Part shown: piece after piece, positions 25,028 to 33,108 of the stretch
Position numbering within the stretch: the first letter of the stretch is position 1
Layout: every line of letters begins with the position of its first letter
Origin: an uncultured Bacteroidales bacterium
GTDB lineage: Bacteria > Bacteroidota > Bacteroidia > Bacteroidales > F082
Reading direction: 5' to 3'
NCBI GenBank assembly: GCA_946184615.1
Contig: CAMHFN010000016.1
Location: 1 to 56,822, forward strand
DNA length: 56,822 bases
Translations under genes and position numbers: made by a program
The notes under the pieces: model-generated
Database searches by the model: none
What the model saw: only the letters and a program-made list of their open reading frames with translations
What the model was told of the DNA's origin: nothing

Positions 25028-26032
25028 TTAATGCAGCACGCAGAAGATATCCGATTCAGCGATATAACGGATCATATTGTCAGGTTCCATCAGGAGCAGG
25101 CCCTCTTTATCGAGATAACCAAAATAGAGCAACGAGCCGTCAGATAGCCATACGGGTCCATTCACATCGTAAGCTGACCCGGGCAGCTCCCTTTGTTCTT
25201 TACCATCGAGGGTCGACACGATATAAAAACCGACTTCTCCATCACCGATGGCCATATACACTGCAATCAGTGCCTTCTTCCCTGTCGGGTCCTCTCCTAT
25301 CACAGTTAGGTCGTAGCCATCATCAAGGCTAAAGCCCATGGTTTCCTCAAAATCGATTTTGTCATCCAAACAAGTTCTGCCTCCGTCACCCACATAATAC
25401 ACATGATCGTCAATTTCAAAGACCGTCTTCTCTGCTTTATGTGAAACATGGACACCCCATCTATCAAAGCCGCTTTCATCAGGAAGGTCCTCCACGGTGA
25501 AACAGCCATCTTCGAGTTCAACAACATGATATAAATCATATTTGTTCACTGTCTTAGAGGCAAGGTCATAAACAGCAAGGTTGTTGCTTTTTCCAGCAAA
25601 CCAATGCAAATCCCTTTCCAAGCCAATTTGGGTTTCATCATAACTAAAAAACATATCTCCGAATGTCGGCATGCCATCCCATTCATCCTTTTCTACCATC
25701 ACGTTCCAATCGGCTAGGAATTCTGGCATGGGGTTGGCGGTGTTCAAGTCAAGGGACTTCAACAGCAGTTTGCCGTCCTTAGCCACATTGTAGTAGAGAA
25801 CGTTGTTTTTAGAACAAAGTGCATCGGTGACACTGTCAGGTTCGCTAGGATAAAGCGTCGCCTCGCGAGTATCAAGATTATAAAAATAAATCTCCCCTTT
25901 TTCAACATAGAGAAAATCCTGTTGCGAAGCGAGGTTGCTTTGTTTGGGGTTATTTTGTTGTGAGTTGTTTTTTTGTTCGCAGCTGGTGAGTACCACTACC
26001 AAAGCAGCGAGGAGTAAGGTGATCTTTTTCAT
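25028..26032 (-). CDS. lipoprotein, propeller-like, unknown function
   Basis: 334 residues from ATG 26032 (MKKITLLLAALVVVLTSC; lipobox LTSC). A low-complexity spacer follows (QKNNSQQNNPKQSN). The remainder has repeated short strands with aspartate/glycine turns (DFLYVEKGEIYFYNLDTREATL, NVLYYNVAKDGKLLLKSLDL, NLAVYDLASKTVNKYDL, GPVWLSDGSLLYFGYLDKEG), as in beta-propeller sensor proteins. I see no catalytic residues. The TTG at 26059 that would lengthen the gene lies in the promoter box. It stands between lepA and the PPDK-like gene with its own promoter, so it is likely a single-gene unit. Confidence 0.8.
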   Translation of the reverse strand: MKKITLLLAALVVVLTSCEQKNNSQQNNPKQSNLASQQDFLYVEKGEIYFYNLDTREATLYPSEPDSVTDALCSKNNVLYYNVAKDGKLLLKSLDLNTANPMPEFLADWNVMVEKDEWDGMPTFGDMFFSYDETQIGLERDLHWFAGKSNNLAVYDLASKTVNKYDLYHVVELEDGCFTVEDLPDESGFDRWGVHVSHKAEKTVFEIDDHVYYVGDGGRTCLDDKIDFEETMGFSLDDGYDLTVIGEDPTGKKALIAVYMAIGDGEVGFYIVSTLDGKEQRELPGSAYDVNGPVWLSDGSLLYFGYLDKEGLLLMEPDNMIRYIAESDIFCVLH

Positions 26033-26056
26033 GATAGCTCTGAGATGATTGAGTTG

Positions 26057-26064
26057 CAAAGATA
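26057..26064 (-). promoter_or_regulatory. -7 element for the 26032 lipoprotein
   Basis: TATCTTTG on the minus strand, leader about 20 nt. It overlaps the in-frame TTG at 26059 and so decides the start at 26032. Confidence 0.55.
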
Positions 26065-26074
26065 GTTTTTTTGT

Positions 26075-29000
26075 TTATTCCGTAGGATAATGCCCCAAAT
26101 AAACCAACCCCTGGCTTCCATCGATAGCGATCTTGTCGCCCATCTTCAGGGGATGGCCGTTAATGGAACCAAATTCATCGTCGATGTCCACATCGAGGCC
26201 ATCGCAGCTTACCACGCAGACTTTGCCGAGACGAACTGCCGTGACCGCTGCATGTGAGGTAGCACCGCCTCGGGCTGTTAGCAAGCCATCGCAGTCGAAA
26301 ATCATTCCGATGTCGTCAGGCACCGTGTCGGGGCGAACCAAGATAACGTTATCTTGAGGGCTGTTTTCACGCAGTTCCTTGATTTGCTGGGCGTTGAAAG
26401 CAGCCAGGCCATTCATGGCACCGCCACCGATGCCCATTCCATGACCCACTTGATTCATCTCATCGGGCGACAGCACGAATACTGCAGGCCTTTCTTCGTT
26501 CTTCAAGTCTTGGTCTCGGGTCTGGAGGATATAGAAATCATCCGGGTGATCACTCTCGAAAGTAAACTCCATCTCTTGAGGGCTGTAGCCTAATTCCTCG
26601 GTGAGTTTCACGGCGGTACCATAGATTTTCTTATACATGTCTGGAAGCAAGGTTTGCATGGATGGGCCTTCTAGGCCGGCAGCTTTTCTCTGGGTCTCTC
26701 CTATCGGCAAAGGTTTCACAAGGCCGCCTACGATATCCTCACCTTGGCTCCGCAGGGTGAAGTCTCCATAAAGATGCACGCCTGGCCGCTCCCGGTTGGG
26801 ATTCTGTGTAAACACCACGCCCGTGCCGGAGGTAGCACTACGATTGCCAAAAATCATCTTCTGCACAATGACCGCAGTACCCCAATTCTCGGAGATGCCA
26901 AGATGACGACGGTAAGCCAACGCACGTTCGGAGTTCCATGACTCGATAACCATATTGACACACTCGATGAGTTGTTTGAAAGAATCTTGTTCGAAAATCA
27001 CGTCATGTTCGTCCAGAATACGTTTGTAAGCCATGGCAATCTCACGCATCTGAGCCGCAGTGAAATCCGCCTTCATTTGCACATTGGTTTTCTGTTTGTA
27101 AGCGTTGATTTCATCGTCAAACACATCGCGTTCAATGCCTTTGGCCATACCCCAGCTCTGCAACAGGCGACGGTAGGAGTCCCAGACCGCCCAACCTTTT
27201 TCGGGATTTTGAGCCACTGCCTCAGCAATCTCGTCATTCAAGCCCACGTTAAGCAAGGTGTCCATGGCCCCTGGCATGGAGATGGCCGTACCTGAACGCA
27301 CCGAGAGCAACAGCGGGTTCGAAGGATCACCGAATTTCAATTTAGTGATGTCCTCCAAGCCACCGATAAACTCACGAATCATGCCGTGAATTTCAGAACG
27401 CAGTTCGGGAATGGCGTTGATGGTCTCGTTACGACGAAACGTTTCGGTGGTGATGACAAAGCCCGGAGGTACTGGAAGACCATTCAAATACAGGTTTTTC
27501 AAATGATAGGCCTTGTTTCCGATGAACACCTGGTTATCCATCTTTGGCGTTGCCTCCCAGAAAGGACTAATCAGCATTTCGGAATTGTACGACATAATGT
27601 CGCTGATGAGTTTTTCGTCAAGGTCAGAAGCCATTCCTCGAAGCGACTTGAGAATGCGAGCGATGAAGTTGTCCAAAGGTTGCATCAAGAAAGCATCGGA
27701 GAGCAGGTCACGATGAAATTCCTCGGACTTGCGGTTAATCAAAGCTACCGTTTCACGCTCATCGAGTTGACCTTCAGGATCGAACAATTGCGGGACGATC
27801 ACCTTCAACGGATATTCATACGATTTCAGGAAGTAACTGATGACGATACGCTTGACATCCTCCGAGATAAATTGGAAGATGTTGATATATTGGTCAAACG
27901 AGAAACTTCGTGAAGTCAAGGCATATTTGAGCATCTTGAGTTTAGAGTTGAGGCCCTGGTTGGTGATGCCATCGAGTTCCAGACCTTCACGGAAGTATTC
28001 CAAAATATCGTAAATCACCTCCAGCGTTCGGGCGGAGATGTATTCAAGGTTGATGCTTTGCACCACTTGTTCCATCAGCTGAGTGGCGACACGCTCCAAA
28101 CGAAACGTCAAGCCCATGGCCTCGAACTTGTTTTCTCGATAGGTCCCGTACATCGATGGGATACCGATGGCGATATGACGCTTATGGTAAATATTCTCCC
28201 AACCTTCACTCTCCTCTGGATTAAAGATAATCTGTTTTAGTTTTTCCATAAAACTATAGATTAACTTTAACGATTTACCCACTTCTTTGTTTTTATAGGC
28301 TTTCTCAAACTCGTCAATGTCTTTGTCGACAAGGAAAGGATAGCTTCGCAACGAACTGAAGATATTGACACTCTCGAACGAGTATTTCTCACGGAGGAAC
28401 GCATAAAGGTCTTTGATGTCCATCAATCGGGCATGTTCACGATCGATAATGGCTTGGTCGAGCTGAAGCTTGTCGGCAGCACGGAGGATCAGTTTGTCGA
28501 AGTCATCACGCGAGAGCATCAGCAGGTCCTCGGGATCGAGGCAGCTGGTTTCGCTCATGGCCACCGTGATGTCATGTACGTAGGTGAACCACTGGCTATC
28601 TGTATCGATGGCATCATAGACGTTATTCGGCAGTATGGACCTCAAATTCTCCTTGACGCCATCGCTCCAGAACTGGAACACACTAAAAGTCAGTCCGATA
28701 AGTGTGTTGTTACTCTCGGTGTGAACCTGCTTGCGGAGAAAGTGCACCAATTTGTCCTCACGACCCGAGATTTCATCCATGTTGGTGGTGACGTTGCGGA
28801 TTTCACCTTCTGCACCAATTTCATTGAAATAGACGGGGAAGATGCGGGTGAGCTGTTTCACCTTCTTATAATAGGGGCTGATGTTGGAATTGAGGATTTT
28901 GGTAATCTCGCGTTGGAAGAGGTCGGTATCGCTGAGGAAGATACCGCCCAGTTTCAAATTAACAATGAGCGAGGAGAGCAACTTCTCCATGGGGTATTTG

Positions 29001-30163
29001 GAGTGCTCAATCAATTCGAGCCACACCCGAATATTCTTGATATGATTCTCATCCACAGAGAGTTGCCAATCCTCGTTGACAAACACCTTGCCCGGGGTGA
29101 CAAAGCCGAAGTTAATGAGCTTTTTCTCGTAGTAATTGACAATGTCGCGCTGTTCCGTTTGGTCGATGTCAATGATTTTCAAACCCAGGGTCAGTTGGAA
29201 GTCAAGCACAGCCGACATATAGTCCCCCCGAAGTTCCTGGGCCAGGTCGAAGATAGTGTCGATAAACGGCTCGATCTGGTTTTGTTCCATCTCGTCGACA
29301 GCATCGCGCAACATCCGGTTCATGTTCCAGATGAGACGCTCACGCTGACTCTCCATGCCTGGAAGGTGCAACAGATAGAACACATAGTGGAATTTGGTGA
29401 TGAAATGCGGGAAGGTCTCTTCCGACTTGGTGAAGCGAGCGGCAATCTGGTCGAAAACCGGCATCTCGGTCAGTTTTTCCCAAGAGTCAGCCGACTGGAG
29501 ATTGGCGTTCAACTGGTTAAAATAGGGTTCACCAATAGTGGAGATTAGGGTTTGTGCTTCCTGAGGCTCCACAAGGGCAGCCTTTTCTGCCAGCCATTGC
29601 TCCACCAAGGTGGTGTCGCGCCAATAACGATACGTCTCCTTGAGAATCATGTTAGCGAGATCCTTCGCCTTGGAGCCATATTGTTCATCATGGGCCAATT
29701 GATCAAGGTATCGAACGGCGTATTTCGAAGCAAGAATGTAGCAATCGCGGTTGGCGTCAAAGCGTTCTTCAAGAACGTCAAAAACAGCGTCAAGTAGGGT
29801 TTTCTTGGTGGAGAATTCCAAAAGAGTGTTAACGATATTCAACCGGAGTTTTTTTGAGACCTCTGGCCTCAACAGGCTTCGCATCATTTCGATGGGGATC
29901 AGCAAGGCATCGGAAGGCACGTCTTCGCGGGTATAGAACCAATAATCGTCCATGAGAATCTTTCGCAGTTCCTCCACGACGAACGTGTGGTTCGACATCG
30001 GATGGTGGAATTCCGTGATGCAATCCTTTGCCCGTTTGTTGATGCCAAAATACTTGGCCGACAGGTTGATGAATTGCTGATGTTCTTCTGGAATGAAGAT
30101 ATCTTTATATCGGGTTTGTTCGAGATTGGCTTCGAGAGCCTGTGATTTGAAAGGTTCGTTCAT
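26075..30163 (-). CDS. PEP/pyruvate dikinase-like protein without the PEP-binding barrel, long helical N-terminus
   Basis: 1362 residues, cytoplasmic. Residues about 1-870 are mainly helical and match no family I know. Residues about 875-1225 are the PPDK/PEP-synthase ATP-grasp module: GNKAYHLKNLYLNGLPVPPGF (882-902), SVRSGTAISMPGAMDTLLN (954-972) and the end of the fold in EMEFTFESDHPDDFYILQTR. Residues about 1240-1362 are the swivelling phosphohistidine domain with H1304 in ARGGATSHAAV. The C-terminal PEP/pyruvate TIM barrel of true PPDK and PpsA is missing. ATP should still phosphorylate H1304, but the acceptor must be bound elsewhere, perhaps by the N-terminus. Rifampin phosphotransferase and glucan dikinase are known barrel-less relatives. 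Overlaps the acyltransferase stop by 1 bp (TAATG). Confidence 0.88.
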   Translation of the reverse strand: MNEPFKSQALEANLEQTRYKDIFIPEEHQQFINLSAKYFGINKRAKDCITEFHHPMSNHTFVVEELRKILMDDYWFYTREDVPSDALLIPIEMMRSLLRPEVSKKLRLNIVNTLLEFSTKKTLLDAVFDVLEERFDANRDCYILASKYAVRYLDQLAHDEQYGSKAKDLANMILKETYRYWRDTTLVEQWLAEKAALVEPQEAQTLISTIGEPYFNQLNANLQSADSWEKLTEMPVFDQIAARFTKSEETFPHFITKFHYVFYLLHLPGMESQRERLIWNMNRMLRDAVDEMEQNQIEPFIDTIFDLAQELRGDYMSAVLDFQLTLGLKIIDIDQTEQRDIVNYYEKKLINFGFVTPGKVFVNEDWQLSVDENHIKNIRVWLELIEHSKYPMEKLLSSLIVNLKLGGIFLSDTDLFQREITKILNSNISPYYKKVKQLTRIFPVYFNEIGAEGEIRNVTTNMDEISGREDKLVHFLRKQVHTESNNTLIGLTFSVFQFWSDGVKENLRSILPNNVYDAIDTDSQWFTYVHDITVAMSETSCLDPEDLLMLSRDDFDKLILRAADKLQLDQAIIDREHARLMDIKDLYAFLREKYSFESVNIFSSLRSYPFLVDKDIDEFEKAYKNKEVGKSLKLIYSFMEKLKQIIFNPEESEGWENIYHKRHIAIGIPSMYGTYRENKFEAMGLTFRLERVATQLMEQVVQSINLEYISARTLEVIYDILEYFREGLELDGITNQGLNSKLKMLKYALTSRSFSFDQYINIFQFISEDVKRIVISYFLKSYEYPLKVIVPQLFDPEGQLDERETVALINRKSEEFHRDLLSDAFLMQPLDNFIARILKSLRGMASDLDEKLISDIMSYNSEMLISPFWEATPKMDNQVFIGNKAYHLKNLYLNGLPVPPGFVITTETFRRNETINAIPELRSEIHGMIREFIGGLEDITKLKFGDPSNPLLLSVRSGTAISMPGAMDTLLNVGLNDEIAEAVAQNPEKGWAVWDSYRRLLQSWGMAKGIERDVFDDEINAYKQKTNVQMKADFTAAQMREIAMAYKRILDEHDVIFEQDSFKQLIECVNMVIESWNSERALAYRRHLGISENWGTAVIVQKMIFGNRSATSGTGVVFTQNPNRERPGVHLYGDFTLRSQGEDIVGGLVKPLPIGETQRKAAGLEGPSMQTLLPDMYKKIYGTAVKLTEELGYSPQEMEFTFESDHPDDFYILQTRDQDLKNEERPAVFVLSPDEMNQVGHGMGIGGGAMNGLAAFNAQQIKELRENSPQDNVILVRPDTVPDDIGMIFDCDGLLTARGGATSHAAVTAVRLGKVCVVSCDGLDVDIDDEFGSINGHPLKMGDKIAIDGSQGLVYLGHYPTE

Positions 30164-31176
30164 TACACCACAATATGTTTCAAAAAAGGTATTTTTCTTA
30201 TCAATTTTGTTGTAAACAGACTTAATACAAAGACCGACAAGCAGATCAGCGGAAGGGTTAAGGCTTGATTAAACAAGTCCCTGATCTCCTCCTTGTTCAC
30301 CACCATCAGCCACAGGTCATGCACCAGATAAACACCAAACAAGTCGTAACGTACGGCATCCAGCAATCGCTGGGTTCCATCCCCTAAATGACATGACTTT
30401 TCTTTCACGAAAACAAACAGAGCTGCTGCCATCATCACCACATGCAAACTCAAGTAGGAATAGAATTTCTCGTCAAAGGCTCCCTTGATGGCTGACCATC
30501 CGATACTTCCTCCAAGTGTAATCAAGGCTCCGAGGATTCCAAGGACGTAAATGATTACGCGTTGTCGTTTAGTGGTTTTGAGGGTGGAGAGATAATACCC
30601 TAACAGAAAATATCCTGCATAACCGACTAGGGTATTCATCGCGAACAGCGGAGTGATTTGTTTGATTTCCTTGACAAAGGCGAAGCTGCCGCCTAGATAG
30701 CACAGCCAAATCACCAAGGCATAACGCAGCAATTTCTCATTCGCAGCAATCGGACGCAGCAACGGAATGAGTAAAAACACACCTGCCAACATGGGAAGGA
30801 ACCACAGATGATAGCGAGGCGTAATCCATTCCATTTGGAAGGGTTCCTTTTTCAGGACATGCCAAACAATTACAATGGCCAAAGCATAGATCAGCCACCA
30901 GGCAACGTATGCCAGCAACAGTCTGGGGATCTTTCTTTTCAGCACCACACCGGTGGAGATTTCCTTGTGTGGATCGAGATACAGTGCTCCGCTGATCATC
31001 ACAAAAACGGGCACGGCCCAACGGACCAAACTCCCCCCCGTCACCGCAACATACCAATTGTACTGCATGAACGAAAAAGGCAATCCGTCTGCCATCACAT
31101 GGATAAAAATCACAGCGATGGTTGCGATCAGCCGAAGGATGTCGAGATAGGCGATACGTTGGGAATTGCTTTCCAC
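30163..31176 (-). CDS. acyltransferase-3 family membrane protein, probable GTG start
   Basis: About 337 residues from GTG 31176 (then ESNSQRIAYLDILRLIATIAVIFIHV, the usual opening of this family with its His). An extension to TTG 31251 would run through the promoter box at 31200-31207. Roughly ten hydrophobic helices follow; family marks are WAVPVFVMISGALYL and HLWFLPMLAGVFLLIPLLR. These inner-membrane enzymes transfer acyl groups (O-acetylation of peptidoglycan, LPS or exopolysaccharide). The acceptor is unknown. It is cotranscribed with, and overlaps by 1 bp, the PPDK-like gene. Confidence 0.82.
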   Translation of the reverse strand: MESNSQRIAYLDILRLIATIAVIFIHVMADGLPFSFMQYNWYVAVTGGSLVRWAVPVFVMISGALYLDPHKEISTGVVLKRKIPRLLLAYVAWWLIYALAIVIVWHVLKKEPFQMEWITPRYHLWFLPMLAGVFLLIPLLRPIAANEKLLRYALVIWLCYLGGSFAFVKEIKQITPLFAMNTLVGYAGYFLLGYYLSTLKTTKRQRVIIYVLGILGALITLGGSIGWSAIKGAFDEKFYSYLSLHVVMMAAALFVFVKEKSCHLGDGTQRLLDAVRYDLFGVYLVHDLWLMVVNKEEIRDLFNQALTLPLICLSVFVLSLFTTKLIRKIPFLKHIVV

Positions 31177-31199
31177 TATTTGATTCTCGTTAAACGATG

Positions 31200-31207
31200 C
31201 AAAAATA
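31200..31207 (-). promoter_or_regulatory. -7 element for the acyltransferase / PPDK-like pair
   Basis: TATTTTTG on the minus strand, about 24 bp ahead of the GTG start. No convincing -33 element. Confidence 0.45.
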
Positions 31208-31220
31208 CAAAAAATAGCTT

Positions 31221-31248
31221 TTTGTTTTCCACAGAAACCGTATCTTTG
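31221..31248 (+). promoter_or_regulatory. GAPDH promoter
   Basis: TTTG (31221-31224), 16 nt, TATCTTTG (31241-31248). The leader is about 40 nt, AT-rich, and ends AACTAATTGAAATG. Confidence 0.7.
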
Positions 31249-31291
31249 CAATTTGAATCAAATGCAAAAAATCTTAAAATAACTAATTGAA

Positions 31292-32299
31292 ATGGAAAAG
31301 ATTAAAGTAGGTATTAATGGTTTCGGCCGTATCGGCCGTAACGTGTTCCGCATCATCTGCGAACGTCCGAATCTGGAAATCGTGGGCGTCAACGACTTGA
31401 CAAGCACCAAGGTGCTGGCCCACCTGTTGAAATACGACTCCACCCAAGGCAAGTTCCCTGGCACGGTGGAATATGACGAGACTGCATTGATCGTCAACGG
31501 TCAGCGCATCCCTGTCACGGCTGAGCGTTCCCCGCTGAACATCAAGTGGGGCAAGACCCCCGATGTGGTGGTCGAATCCACTGGCGTGTTCCGTTCCAAG
31601 GAGAGCAGCAAGGGCGGCTATGGCGACCACCTGAAGAACGGTGCCAAGAAAGTCATCCTCTCAGCCCCTTCTAAGGATGCCATCGACGCCACCATCGTGG
31701 TCGGTGTGAACAACCATGAACTCACCGACGACATCGAGTGCGTGAGCAACGCCTCCTGCACCACCAACTGCCTGGCTCCTGTGGCCAAGGTCTTGAACGA
31801 CCGCTTCGGCATCGAGCAGGGTTACATCACCACCATCCACAGCTACACCAACGACCAGGTCATCCTCGACGGTCCTCACAGCGACCTCCGCCGCGCCCGT
31901 AGCGCCGCCATGTCACAAATCCCCACCACCACGGGCGCTGCCAAGGCCGTGGGTATCGTGATCCCTGACCTCAATGGTAAGCTTGACGGCATCGCCGTCC
32001 GTGTTCCTACGCCTACCGGTTCACTCGTCGACCTCGTCTGCACCTTAAAGACGGAAGCCTCCAAGGAAGAAATCAACGCCGCCATGAAAGAAGCCGCTGA
32101 AGGCCCGATGAAAGGCGTGCTTGAATACACCGAGGACCCGATCGTGAGCTGCGATGTCATCCACAACCCCCACAGCAGCATCTTCGATGCTCAAAGCACC
32201 ATGGTGATGGGCAAAATGGTGAAGATCATGTCGTGGTACGACAACGAATGGGGCTATTCCAACCGCATGGTGGACCTCATTGAGATGATGAAATATTAA
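31292..32299 (+). CDS. gap: type I glyceraldehyde-3-phosphate dehydrogenase
   Basis: 335 residues, normal length. NAD-binding GINGFGRIGRNVFR is at the N-terminus. The catalytic C156 is in SNASCTTNCLAP and H183 in TTIHSYTNDQ. The signature WYDNEWGYSNRMVDL is near the C-terminus. It converts glyceraldehyde-3-phosphate to 1,3-bisphosphoglycerate in glycolysis. Strong promoter and terminator and strongly biased codons (AAC, GAC, ATC, GGC) point to high expression. It diverges from the acyltransferase gene. Confidence 0.97.
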   Translation: MEKIKVGINGFGRIGRNVFRIICERPNLEIVGVNDLTSTKVLAHLLKYDSTQGKFPGTVEYDETALIVNGQRIPVTAERSPLNIKWGKTPDVVVESTGVFRSKESSKGGYGDHLKNGAKKVILSAPSKDAIDATIVVGVNNHELTDDIECVSNASCTTNCLAPVAKVLNDRFGIEQGYITTIHSYTNDQVILDGPHSDLRRARSAAMSQIPTTTGAAKAVGIVIPDLNGKLDGIAVRVPTPTGSLVDLVCTLKTEASKEEINAAMKEAAEGPMKGVLEYTEDPIVSCDVIHNPHSSIFDAQSTMVMGKMVKIMSWYDNEWGYSNRMVDLIEMMKY

Positions 32300-32300
32300 A

Positions 32301-32333
32301 GAAGCAAGAAGTAAGAAGTAAGAAGCAAGAAGG
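32301..32333. repeat. GAAGCAAGAAGTAAGAAG simple repeat after gap
   Basis: Four to five units of (A)GAAGYAA right after the GAPDH stop, running into the terminator stem. Confidence 0.7.
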
Positions 32334-32358
32334 GGCAGCTTCGGTTGTCCCTTCTTTT
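32327..32358 (+). terminator. terminator after GAPDH
   Basis: AAGAAGGGGCA pairs with TGTCCCTTCTT (one G-T/G-T type irregularity) around CTTCGG-like loop bases, followed by TTTT. Confidence 0.7.
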
Positions 32359-32370
32359 ATCATTATTGTT

Positions 32371-33042
32371 ATGAGAAAAAACTTCATCCTTGTACTATTA
32401 ACCATGATGTCCTTATTTGGCTATTCACAAAAAGACTGGTTCGGATTCGAGCGGTATCGCGCTGACAACGAGCGAATCATAACAAGCAAAGACTACCCTG
32501 AGGTGGTCTTCATGGGGAACTCCATCACTGACAACTGGGACTATTATCACCCCGAGTTCTTCAACGACCACCATTTCTGCGGAAGAGGTATCGGTGGGCA
32601 AACTTCAGCCCAAATGTTGGTGCGCTTCACCGCGGATGTCATCAACCTCCACCCCAAGGCCGTGGTCATCATGGCAGGTACCAACGACATTGCTCACAAC
32701 GACTACTATGTCGCTCCAGAGCATGTGGTGGACAACATCATTGCCATGTGCGACCTCGCCAAAGTCCACGGTATCATCCCGTTGATTTGCTCTATCCCAC
32801 CCTGTTCACAATTCCCTTGGAGGAAGGAGATTCAAGATCCAGGACAATCCATTGTCGACATCAACACCATTTTGAAGGACTACGCTGAAGCAAATGGCAT
32901 CGTTTATATCGACTTCCACGCTGCCTTCACCGATGAACATCTCGGACTGCCCAAAACACTCAGCGACGACGGTTGCCATCCCAATCCAGACTGTTACTAT
33001 ACCATGGAAGAGATGGTGTTGGAAGCCTTGAAAAAGAAATGA
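32371..33042 (+). CDS. secreted SGNH/GDSL hydrolase
   Basis: 223 residues with a signal peptide (MRKNFILVLLTMMSLFGYSQ). SGNH blocks are in order: S51 in VVFMGNSITDNW (block I), G in GRGIGGQTS (block II), N105 in IMAGTNDIAHND (block III), and D200/H203 in LSDDGCHPN (block V). It is probably an acyl-ester hydrolase or acetylesterase acting in the periplasm on glycans or lipids. The substrate cannot be inferred. It follows the GAPDH terminator with a gap of 12 bp and no clear promoter of its own, so it may depend on read-through. Confidence 0.88.
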   Translation: MRKNFILVLLTMMSLFGYSQKDWFGFERYRADNERIITSKDYPEVVFMGNSITDNWDYYHPEFFNDHHFCGRGIGGQTSAQMLVRFTADVINLHPKAVVIMAGTNDIAHNDYYVAPEHVVDNIIAMCDLAKVHGIIPLICSIPPCSQFPWRKEIQDPGQSIVDINTILKDYAEANGIVYIDFHAAFTDEHLGLPKTLSDDGCHPNPDCYYTMEEMVLEALKKK

Positions 33043-33108
33043 ATTTAGAATTTAGAATTTCCAAAAGAGCGAAAGAAATCTCTAAATTCTTAATTCCTAA
33101 TTATCATA
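33041..33108. repeat. inverted pair of AGAATTT-type repeats between convergent genes
   Basis: GAATTTAGAATTTAGAATTT on the left faces CTCTAAATTCTTAATTC (33080-33096) on the right. The 17-nt right-hand string recurs exactly at 39413-39429. It covers the junction of the SGNH and T9SS cargo genes, including the stop of the latter, and may act as a weak terminator. Confidence 0.65.

Noticed and set aside
28433..29548. Long open frame (about 371 codons) on the plus strand within the PPDK-like gene
   Set aside because: It is the antisense shadow of a gene with clear domains; its translation is rich in Val/His/Gly/Asp in a repetitive manner and has no promoter, recognisable domain or sensible start context.
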